A stretch of DNA of 8,975 bases, taken from positions 1-8,975 of the forward strand of contig JADGGV010000127.1 of the NCBI GenBank assembly GCA_019689775.1. The letters are read 5' to 3'. Made by a program: the position numbers and the translations under genes. How positions within the stretch are numbered: position 1 is the first letter of the stretch; the number at the start of each line of letters is the position of its first letter. Below are positions 1-5,554 of the stretch, in pieces. Source of the DNA: Gemmatimonadota bacterium. GTDB lineage: Bacteria; Gemmatimonadota; Gemmatimonadetes; Longimicrobiales; RSA9. The notes under the pieces are model-generated. The model worked only from the letters and a program-made list of their open reading frames with translations, made no database searches and had not been told where the DNA came from.

Positions 1-84
1 CCCCCGGTGGGCGGGGGGGGGGCCCGCGTCGGGGGGGGGGGGGGCCCGGCGCGCCGGCGGCGGGCCGGGCCGCCGGGACCGGCG
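1..84. other. G/C homopolymer-rich left edge
   Basis: This non-coding edge follows the stop codon of the 69-aa gene. It is almost pure G and C, with G runs of about ten and fourteen bases in the first 45 positions. A small GC stem can be drawn (CGGCGG at 58-63 with CCGCCG at 70-75), lying about ten bases past the stop of the minus-strand gene. It has no T-tract, so a terminator call would be weak. The low complexity resembles the other edge and the island near 5490, and may be an assembly or base-calling artefact. Confidence 0.6.
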
Positions 85-294
85 CTACCGCTCCGGTGGG
101 AGCCCCGGCTCCTCGACGCTCTCCAGCTCGTCCTCGGTGACGCCGATCACCTCGCCGTCGGCGAACTCGACCAGATAGCCGTGACGCGCCTCGGCGCTGT
201 TCTCCGGCCCCCAGTTGCCGATCACCTCCCCCACCTGCCCGAGGTAGCGCCGGGATTGCTCGTACTGCGGATTCGTGACCTTGACCCAGTGCAT
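85..294 (-). CDS. small SH3-like hypothetical protein (69 aa)
   Basis: I do not recognise a named family. The 69-residue acidic protein starts MHWVKVTNPQYEQSR and contains GQVGEVIGNWG near residues 19-29, then GYLVEFADGEVIGV near 39-52. This alternation of short beta strands around a turn glycine, with a 'YLVEFADGEVIGV' strand pair, resembles small SH3-like or KOW-type barrels found in proteins that bind RNA, metal or peptide; that is inference from pattern only. The ATG is well supported by a GGGAGGAG Shine-Dalgarno about seven bases upstream (302-309), and the gene ends at a TAG. It lies 71 bases after the stop of the transglycosylase at 366-1496 with no clear promoter between them, so it is probably co-transcribed. 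There are no cysteines, signal peptide or membrane segment, so it should be cytoplasmic. Confidence 0.8.
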   Translation of the reverse strand: MHWVKVTNPQYEQSRRYLGQVGEVIGNWGPENSAEARHGYLVEFADGEVIGVTEDELESVEEPGLPPER

Positions 295-365
295 CGTCTC
301 GCTCCTCCCGCCGGGGGCCCCTGCGGCCACCGGCAATGCAGGACCCAGGCCACGTCGGCCGGCCG

Positions 366-1496
366 TCAGCCGCCCACGCGCAGCCGCTGCCCCGGCAGCA
401 GCCGGCTCCCGTGCAGGCCGTTCCAGCGCCTGAGCTGCGCCACGCTGACGTCGTAGTGACGCGCGAGATCCCAGAGCGTGTCGCCGCGCCGGACGCGGTG
501 CACCCGCGAGGCCGCGCGCACCGTCGCCGCCTTCGCCTCGGCCAGCCGCGCCTCGCGACGCACCCTCGGGAACTCCGCCGCGAAGCGGGCGCCGGCACCG
601 GCCGGGATGCGCACCGCCCAGGAGCGCCCCGGCGGCGTGCGCCCCTTCACCAAATGCGGGTTCAGCTCCTCGACCGCCGGCTCCGCCACCCCCGCGGCCT
701 TCGCCACGGCGGCCAGCGGCGTGCCGCCGGGGACCCGCACCGTGTCGTAGGACAGCGGCTCCCCGTAGTCGAGCTCGTCGAAGCCGTACTTCCACGGCTC
801 CTTCGCGATGTGCCCCGCCGCCAGCATGAGCGGCACGTAGTTGCGCGTCTCGCGCGGCAGGTACGGCGCGATCTGCCAGAACGTCGCGTCCGTTCCCCGC
901 GTCTTCCCCGTCCGCTCCTTCAGGATCCGCGCCACGCGGTTCGGACCCGTGTTGTATGCGGCCGCCGCCAGGTACCAGCTCCCGAAGCGATGGTAGAGCT
1001 CGTTCAGGAACCGCAGCGCCGCATCCGTCGCCGCCAGCGGGTCGCGCCGCTCGTCCACGTAGCTCGACACCTCCAGCCCCAGGATCCGCCCCGTCTCGGC
1101 GATGAACTGCCACAGCCCCGACGCCTTGGCCCGCGAGTACGCCTTCGGCGAGAACCCGCTCTCGATGAACGCCAGGTAGACCAGGTCCTCCGGCATCCCG
1201 CGCTTCCGCAGCTCCCCACGGATCATCGGCGCGTACGTCCCCGACCGCTCCAGCCACAGCCGCGTCCGCTCCCGGTTCTCCCCCGCCAGGAACTTCACCC
1301 AGTGCTCGACCCGGTCGTTGTACGTCACCGGGAGGTCCCAGTGGACGCGCGACTCCGGCTCCTCGGCCCGCAACTCGTCCATCGGCGCCGGCTCCACCGG
1401 CTCCTCGCGGCCGACGGCCCACGCCGTCAACCCGGCCAGGCCCGTCAGCGCGAGCCCGAGCAGGAACGCCCGCAGGTGCGTCTTGAGTCCGCCCAT
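366..1496 (-). CDS. MltD-like lytic transglycosylase with LysM, secreted (376 aa)
   Basis: Predicted periplasmic murein lytic transglycosylase that cleaves the MurNAc-GlcNAc bond to form 1,6-anhydroMurNAc. A basic N-terminus and hydrophobic segment (about residues 8-24) end in AWA at 25-27, a plausible signal peptidase I site; no lipobox cysteine is present, unlike the paralogue upstream. The SLT core carries FIESGFSP with the expected catalytic Glu112, GLWQF at 127-131 and AAAAYNTG near 177-184. A degenerate LysM-like repeat (about 251-298) is followed by one clear C-terminal LysM (about 333-374, HRVRRGDTLWDLARHYDVS). Start choice: ATG at 1496 gives a compact signal peptide but only GAGG very close upstream; ATG at 1520 adds eight residues and has no ribosome site. 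The open frame continues to a TTG at 1679, which I reject. Codons favour G in the third position (GCG, CTG, GTG), unlike the paralogue. Confidence 0.9.
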   Translation of the reverse strand: MGGLKTHLRAFLLGLALTGLAGLTAWAVGREEPVEPAPMDELRAEEPESRVHWDLPVTYNDRVEHWVKFLAGENRERTRLWLERSGTYAPMIRGELRKRGMPEDLVYLAFIESGFSPKAYSRAKASGLWQFIAETGRILGLEVSSYVDERRDPLAATDAALRFLNELYHRFGSWYLAAAAYNTGPNRVARILKERTGKTRGTDATFWQIAPYLPRETRNYVPLMLAAGHIAKEPWKYGFDELDYGEPLSYDTVRVPGGTPLAAVAKAAGVAEPAVEELNPHLVKGRTPPGRSWAVRIPAGAGARFAAEFPRVRREARLAEAKAATVRAASRVHRVRRGDTLWDLARHYDVSVAQLRRWNGLHGSRLLPGQRLRVGG

Positions 1497-1665
1497 CGCC
1501 TCGCGTGGTCGGGGTTGCATGGACCGGCGCGCCCGCGCGGCGACCGCACCGGCGACCGGCGTCCCAGGGCGTGCGACCGGTGCACCGAAAGGCCACCGTT
1601 CGCCGTCGGGGTCGCCCGCGTATTGTCGGTGTGTGTCGCGAACGCTAACGCTCGGTGGAGGTACA

Positions 1666-1677
1666 GTCAATATTGAC
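1666..1677. promoter_or_regulatory. 12-bp AT-rich perfect palindrome, candidate operator
   Basis: GTCAATATTGAC is its own reverse complement. It is a rare AT-rich island in a very GC-rich intergenic stretch (1497-1807), upstream of the secreted transglycosylase and downstream of the terminator of the previous gene. On the minus strand it overlaps TTGTCA and TTGACT, both -35-like. With TTGACT at 1670-1665, a 17-base spacer leads to TAGCGT at 1647-1642, which is a poor -10. It could be an operator over a weak promoter. Function is inference; the symmetry is seen directly. Confidence 0.4.
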
Positions 1678-1749
1678 AAGGAGTTCCACGATCGAGGCGC
1701 GGAACCGGCTGTCGGAGGACGAGCAGCGGCGGCCGGCGGCGGACGCGAA

Positions 1750-1785
1750 ACGGGGCCCGGACGACGCGCGTCGTCCGGGCCCCGT
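1750..1785 (-). terminator. perfect 36-bp palindrome, Rho-independent terminator
   Basis: The two arms, ACGGGGCCCGGACGACGC and its exact complement, meet without a mismatch, giving a 36-base fully palindromic GC-rich element. It begins 22 bases after the stop codon of the lipoprotein transglycosylase. Read on the minus strand, the stem is followed at once by TTT and then a GC-rich stretch, so it looks like an intrinsic terminator with a short U-tract. No T-tract follows on the plus strand. It separates the three-part unit starting at the 4190 promoter from the second transglycosylase, which then needs its own promoter or read-through. Confidence 0.75.
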
Positions 1786-1807
1786 CGCGGCGTCGGCGGG
1801 ACCGGGC

Positions 1808-3475
1808 TCAGTCGGAGGAGAGGTGCAGCTCGACGCGGTCGCCGGGTCGGAGGATGGAATTGGCGCTCAGATCGTTCCAGCGCAGGACGTCCTCGGGCGA
1901 GCAGCCGTGCTCACGGGCGATCTTCCAGATGGAGTCGCCGGGCTGGACCTCGTAGACGACGATGCGCACGCGCGACGCCGGCGCGTTCTTCCGCGGCGGG
2001 TCGGCGGCGACGAGGCGGGCGGCGCCGGTCCGGTCGCGGGCGCCGGCGTCGTCGCCACGGTCCGCGGCCGCGCGGCTGCGTCCGACGACGAGCGTCTGGC
2101 CGGGCCGGATGAGGGAGCTTCGGCCGAGGTGGTTGAGGTCGCGAAGCTCATCGAGCGAGAGGCCGTGCTGCTGGGCGATCTCGCTGAGCGTATCCCCCGG
2201 GCGCACGCGGTACGTCGGCGCCGCGGGTGCGGACGCGGTGCGGGCGCGGGAGCCGCCGTCGCCGGCGTCGCCGCCGCGGCGCTCCCCGGCGGCCAGGAGC
2301 GAGGCCGGAAGGAGCGGGATCTCCAGCCGGCGGCCAACCGGGGCGCGGTGCTTGATGTGGTTGAAGCGCTTGATGGCGCTGACCGTGACGCCGTAGCGCT
2401 CGGCGATGGTGGCGAGCGACTCGCCGCGGGCGACGACGTGGGTGATCGGGTGGACGCGCTCGCGCGGCGGGATCGCGTCGAGCGCGGCGGCGAAGCCGGC
2501 CGCGTGCCCGGCGGGGATGCGCACCGCGACGCTGCGCCCGGGGGGTGTCACGCCGCGGTAGAACTGAGGGTTGAGGAGCCGGATCTCGCTCTCGCTGACG
2601 CCGGCGGCGCGGGCGATGGCGGCGAGGTCGGTGGCGGCGCGGACGGTGACGACCTCGAACGTGTCGGGCCGGGGGAGGTCGAGGGTGTCGAAGCCGAAGC
2701 GGCCCGGGTACTTGGCCAGGATCGACGCGGCGAGGAGCTGCGGCACGTAGTTGCGGGTCTCGGCCGGGAGGATCGAGTCGACGCGCCAGAAGAGGGAGTC
2801 GGCGCCGCGGGCGCCGCCCGCCACCTGATCGAGCGCCCGGGCGACGCGGCCGGAGCCGGAGTTGTAGGCCGCGGCGGCGAGATACCAGCTCCCGAACTCC
2901 CGGTAGAGGCCGCGGAGATGGCGGATGGCCGCCTCGGTGGAGCGGAACGGATCGCGTCGCTCGTCGATGTAGGTGCCGACCTCGAGGCCGCTCATGCGGG
3001 CCGTCTCGGCCATGAACTGCCAGATTCCCACGGCGCTGGCCTGGGAGGAGGCGGTCGGCGAGAAGCCGCTCTCGATGAGCGGGAGGTAGACGAGGTCGCT
3101 CGGCAGACCGTTGGCGGTGAGCCGCTCGCGGATGAACGGCTCATAGCGCGCCATGCGCTGGAGCCACACAGCGAAGCGGTCGTGGTAGCGCTGGTAGTAC
3201 TCCAGCCAGTAGCGGACCCGGTCGTTGTATTCGAGCGGGAACGTGAAGTCGGCCGGGTCGACGCCGTCGGGAAAGCTGAGCGCGACGTCCGCGGCGGCGT
3301 CGGCGGCCGCGCTCGCCGCCGAGTCGGGCAGTTCGGCGTCCACCACGGCGGGCGCCTCCGGCGGTGGTTGAAGCGTGCGGGGCGTCGGCGCCTCGGGGCG
3401 GGGCGCGCCCCCGGCGCAACCGGCCGCGAAGGCCGCCAGGAGCAGGGCGAGCGACGCCCGGTGCTGCGGATTCAC
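1808..3475 (-). CDS. mltD: MltD-like lipoprotein lytic transglycosylase with multiple LysM (555 aa)
   Basis: Predicted membrane-bound murein lytic transglycosylase. The N-terminus (MNPQHRASLALLLAAFAAGC) is a lipoprotein signal with Cys20 as lipidation site, although position -3 is Ala rather than the usual Leu. An Ala/Pro-rich linker leads to an SLT core with LPLIESGFSP (catalytic Glu135), GIWQFM at 150-155 and AAAAYNSG at 200-207. A degenerate LysM-like segment (about 272-321, ending VRIPAG) and three clear LysM repeats (about 345-388, 421-464 and 507-551) form the peptidoglycan-binding tail, with Ala/Gly/Arg-rich linkers between them. This is the domain order of MltD proteins. The start is GTG and lies four bases after the TGA of the preceding gene. 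No Shine-Dalgarno is visible, so translation is probably coupled. Codons favour C in the third position. A 36-bp palindromic terminator follows the stop. Confidence 0.92.
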   Translation of the reverse strand: MNPQHRASLALLLAAFAAGCAGGAPRPEAPTPRTLQPPPEAPAVVDAELPDSAASAAADAAADVALSFPDGVDPADFTFPLEYNDRVRYWLEYYQRYHDRFAVWLQRMARYEPFIRERLTANGLPSDLVYLPLIESGFSPTASSQASAVGIWQFMAETARMSGLEVGTYIDERRDPFRSTEAAIRHLRGLYREFGSWYLAAAAYNSGSGRVARALDQVAGGARGADSLFWRVDSILPAETRNYVPQLLAASILAKYPGRFGFDTLDLPRPDTFEVVTVRAATDLAAIARAAGVSESEIRLLNPQFYRGVTPPGRSVAVRIPAGHAAGFAAALDAIPPRERVHPITHVVARGESLATIAERYGVTVSAIKRFNHIKHRAPVGRRLEIPLLPASLLAAGERRGGDAGDGGSRARTASAPAAPTYRVRPGDTLSEIAQQHGLSLDELRDLNHLGRSSLIRPGQTLVVGRSRAAADRGDDAGARDRTGAARLVAADPPRKNAPASRVRIVVYEVQPGDSIWKIAREHGCSPEDVLRWNDLSANSILRPGDRVELHLSSD

Positions 3476-3479
3476 GACG

Positions 3480-4097
3480 TCAAATTGCGGTGTTGAGGTA
3501 GTTGCCGAGGATCCGGTTCAGGCCGTTCAACACCGCCATGCAGGCGGTGCGCAGCGGGTCGCTCCCCATGAGGACGGCGCCGATGAGCTGCTGGTGCGAG
3601 CCGCCGACGCGGTAGAGGGATGCGACCATGATCTCGTGGTCGAAGGCGCGCACGGGCTTGATCCCGGTGAGGCGCAGGCTCAGCTCGCCGTTCGACGCGA
3701 GCGCGATGGCGCGCACGGTGGCGGCGGCGGCGCTGCGCGTCTCCATCGGGAGGCCCGGCTCGGTGAACTCCTCGCCGACGAACTCCTGGCCCTGCCATTC
3801 CAGCATGACGCGGATCTGGACGCGGCCGTCGGCGCCGGGTGAGCGGGTGACGCCGACGAAGCGGGCTCGCTGCCGCTCCGCCTCGCCGGGGAGGCGCACG
3901 ATGGCCACCGCCACGCTGCCGGGCTGGATCCCGAGCTCGGCCAGGGCGTCCTGCACGGCGGCCTCGAGTCGGAGCCGGCCCGCATCCGGCCGGCCGACGA
4001 TCCAGACCTCGTCCCGCGTCGCGTCCAGGAGCACCCGTTGCGCGCCCTCGAGGGACTCGAGGCGCGACCGGAGCTCCTCCAGCGCACTCGTTTCCAT
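3480..4097 (-). CDS. hypothetical protein with internal beta-beta-alpha duplication (205 aa)
   Basis: I do not recognise an assigned family. A short N-terminal helix (ALEELRSRLESLEGAQ, likely coiled coil) precedes an alpha/beta region. Two stretches share one pattern: residues 93-133 (strand RVQIRVMLEW, strand EFVGEE, helix METRSAAAATVRAI) and 154-197 (strand HEIMVASLY, strand QLIGAVLMG, helix ending AVLNGLNRIL). The second helix recalls the end of the LeuA regulatory domain, a remote resemblance noted from memory. No signal peptide or membrane segment, so probably cytoplasmic. It is first in the unit driven by the 4190 promoter and lies four bases before the lipoprotein transglycosylase, which suggests linked expression. 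ATG at 4097 is chosen; it has no Shine-Dalgarno (CTCTCCTCC stands there instead). GTG at 4115 is the alternative; a TTG at 4190 overlaps the promoter -35 and is rejected. Confidence 0.8.
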   Translation of the reverse strand: METSALEELRSRLESLEGAQRVLLDATRDEVWIVGRPDAGRLRLEAAVQDALAELGIQPGSVAVAIVRLPGEAERQRARFVGVTRSPGADGRVQIRVMLEWQGQEFVGEEFTEPGLPMETRSAAAATVRAIALASNGELSLRLTGIKPVRAFDHEIMVASLYRVGGSHQQLIGAVLMGSDPLRTACMAVLNGLNRILGNYLNTAI

Positions 4098-4160
4098 GGA
4101 GGAGAGGGCAGCCACGGCGCTCGGCTCGATCTGCTGGTGGTTCGAGGGAGAGGGGTTGCT

Positions 4161-4190
4161 AAGGTATCCGCAAACAAAAGGTGGTGTCAA
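4161..4190 (-). promoter_or_regulatory. sigma70-type promoter for the 205-aa gene and lipoprotein transglycosylase
   Basis: On the minus strand a consensus -35 (TTGACA, 4190-4185) is followed by an 18-base T-rich spacer and TACCTT (4166-4161), which keeps the T, A and final T of the -10 box. This is the most AT-rich stretch between the baeRF gene and the 205-aa gene. Transcription would begin near 4154, giving a leader of about 57 bases. Its position exactly upstream of a tightly spaced gene pair supports it. Confidence 0.7.
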
Positions 4191-4198
4191 GAAGCAGC

Positions 4199-4224
4199 CG
4201 CACGCCGGACTTTCCCGGCGAGCG
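4199..4224 (-). terminator. hairpin after baeRF gene, possible terminator
   Basis: CGCACGCCGG (4199-4208) pairs with CCGGCGAGCG (4215-4224) around a six-base loop, with one mismatch. It begins 33 bases after the baeRF stop codon and ends nine bases before the -35 box of the next promoter. Read on the minus strand the stem is followed by GCTGCTTCTTG, only a weak T-rich tail. It is probably the terminator isolating the two units, but an efficient one is not certain. Confidence 0.45.
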
Positions 4225-4257
4225 CCCCTCCTTGATCCGGGTATCGTCCGCTTTGCG

Positions 4258-5385
4258 TCAGAACTTCAACAGAGCGCCCGCGCCCTTGACGGCGGCGAGG
4301 GCGGCGGGATCCGCGAAGCCGACGGCGACCTCCTGCTCCTCGGCGATGCGGATCATCGCCTCGACGACGTCGACGCCGTTGCGCAGCTCGCCGCCGCAGT
4401 ACGGGCACTCCCGGTCGGTCCGGGCGAGAAAGAACCCGCAGCGCTGGCACTGCGCACCGGCGCGGTGCAGGTCGCGGGCGACGATGAGCGTCTCGACCTT
4501 CCCCTCCTGAAGCAGCTCGAGCGTCTGCTGGACGCCGGCCGTGGCGAAGTAGTTGTGGCGGACGCGGTCGGTCAGCACCTCGACCGCGCGCGCCTCGCGC
4601 TGCTCCTGGTGCTGCGCGAAGAAGCCGGCGAGCCGGTCAACGATGGCCGCGGCGCCGGCCTCGACGGGCGCGGCGGCGGTGTGCACGACCCGCTCCTGGA
4701 GCTCGATCGGGAGGAACGGGAGGAAGCCCTTGACGTTGTCGTCCGTCCCCAGGAGCACGAGATGGTCGGGGCGGTGGCGGCGGCAGAACTCCGCGGCGGC
4801 GGCGGCGAAGTCCTTGAAGAACTGCCTCGTCTCCTCCGCCTTGTACTTCTGATACGACTTCGCCGCCTCGCCTCCCGCCTGGACCGCGTGCCTCCTGGGC
4901 TCGTCCGGTTCCGTCTCGATCCGCTGATCGGCCAGCACCTGGCCGCAGACGACGCTCAGCATCCGGAAATGCTCGCGGTCGACGACGAACACGGCGTAGC
5001 TGTGGTTGCACTCCACGACCTCGACCAGGGGGCCGATGACCGGGTGCGCGGCGATCTCCAGCCGGTTCTGGATCGGCACGGGTAGCTGGATGGCCTCCAA
5101 CCAGTCGCCGCCGATCTCGGTGTAGATGGCGACGCCTTTGTTGGCCTCGTCGAAGCCGTCGTCGATCCACCCCGCCACGCGGTCGAAGGCGGCGCCGATG
5201 TCGGTGAACTCGTGGGTCGCGCGCTCGCTGTCGAGCTCCGAGAAGCGCGCCCGCTCTTTGCTGAGGAACGTCGTGTAGTGTCGCTTGTTGGTGGCATCGA
5301 CCGACATGTCGAGGAAGGCGGACAGGATCGGCCTGCCGGTGTCCGGGCGATGGATCAGGCGCTGGATGTCCTCGCGAGAAACCAT
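4258..5385 (-). CDS. bacterial archaeo-eukaryotic-type release factor homologue (baeRF), GGE variant (375 aa)
   Basis: Homologue of archaeal/eukaryotic class-1 release factors (aRF1/eRF1), a family with scattered bacterial members (baeRF). The middle domain aligns by eye without gaps to the eRF1 GGQ helix: GG at 171-172 is followed by Glu173 and AAKSYQKYKAEETRQFFK. HLVLLGTDDNVKGF then matches the eRF1 LVLAGSADFK strand, and GVQQTLELLQEGKVETLIV matches the start of domain 3. A ribbon CQRC...CPYC (Cys313, 316, 327, 330) follows, as in archaeal aRF1, then VVEAMIRIAEEQEVAV and an end, GAGALLKF, like GGIAAILRY of aRF1. I see no NIKS stop-codon motif in the shortened N-terminal domain, so ribosome rescue or peptidyl-tRNA hydrolysis is likelier than stop-codon reading. 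The ATG at 5385 lacks a clear ribosome site; a TTG at 5442 is rejected. It follows guaB by 169 bases. Confidence 0.85.
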   Translation of the reverse strand: MVSREDIQRLIHRPDTGRPILSAFLDMSVDATNKRHYTTFLSKERARFSELDSERATHEFTDIGAAFDRVAGWIDDGFDEANKGVAIYTEIGGDWLEAIQLPVPIQNRLEIAAHPVIGPLVEVVECNHSYAVFVVDREHFRMLSVVCGQVLADQRIETEPDEPRRHAVQAGGEAAKSYQKYKAEETRQFFKDFAAAAAEFCRRHRPDHLVLLGTDDNVKGFLPFLPIELQERVVHTAAAPVEAGAAAIVDRLAGFFAQHQEQREARAVEVLTDRVRHNYFATAGVQQTLELLQEGKVETLIVARDLHRAGAQCQRCGFFLARTDRECPYCGGELRNGVDVVEAMIRIAEEQEVAVGFADPAALAAVKGAGALLKF

Positions 5386-5461
5386 AGCGGGTCGGGCACG
5401 GGTGGACGTATGGCCGCCGTCGACGCGCGGCCGAGGGCGCAAGGAGCGTGCCCCCTAGGCC

Positions 5462-5552
5462 CTGCGCGGGGGGCCAGGACGCCGCGGGGGGGGGGTGGGG
5501 GGGCGGGCCCGGCCGGCCGGGGGGCGCCAACGGGGGCCCCCCGGGGCCCGGC
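5462..5552. other. G/C homopolymer island with GC hairpin between guaB and baeRF
   Basis: Very low-complexity stretch: six Gs at 5468-5473, then on the plus strand ten Gs, T, seven Gs, C, three Gs (5486-5507), then GGCC repeats and a GC stem. CCGGGGGGC (5517-5525) pairs exactly with GCCCCCCGG (5536-5544) around a ten-base loop, 11 bases beyond the guaB stop. It could terminate guaB transcription despite lacking a T-tract. The G-runs could form a G-quadruplex on the plus strand. No promoter for the baeRF gene is visible in or beside it. An assembly or base-calling artefact, or a join, is also possible. Confidence 0.55.
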
Positions 5553-5554
5553 GC

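Noticed and set aside
58..75. GC hairpin at the left edge as a terminator
   Set aside because: Short stem, no T-tract and suspect low-complexity sequence; not strong enough for a separate terminator call.
85..1596. 503-codon minus-strand frame joining the 69-aa protein to a long upstream extension
   Set aside because: Only the last 69 codons look like protein and have a ribosome site; the rest overlaps the SLT/LysM gene in another frame and is low complexity.
1618..1652. Plus-strand promoter (TTGTCG to TAACGC) in the gap before the transglycosylase
   Set aside because: Weak -10 match and no plus-strand gene downstream.
1497..1679. N-terminal extension of the second transglycosylase to a TTG at 1679
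   Set aside because: It would bury the signal peptide behind 61 residues and start inside a 12-bp palindrome with no ribosome site.
1655..3496. Long plus-strand open frame of 613 codons opposite the lipoprotein transglycosylase
   Set aside because: It mirrors the coding strand of a clear LysM/SLT protein; its product is Gly/Arg/Ala/Val-biased with no recognisable domain. High GC leaves such frames open by chance.
4098..4190. N-terminal extension of the 205-aa protein to a TTG at 4190
   Set aside because: That TTG is the first base triplet of a consensus -35 box, so it would lie upstream of the transcript start.
5386..5442. N-terminal extension of the baeRF protein to a TTG at 5442
   Set aside because: The added residues are Arg/Pro-rich and unlike the family; the ATG at 5385 begins just before the first conserved strand.
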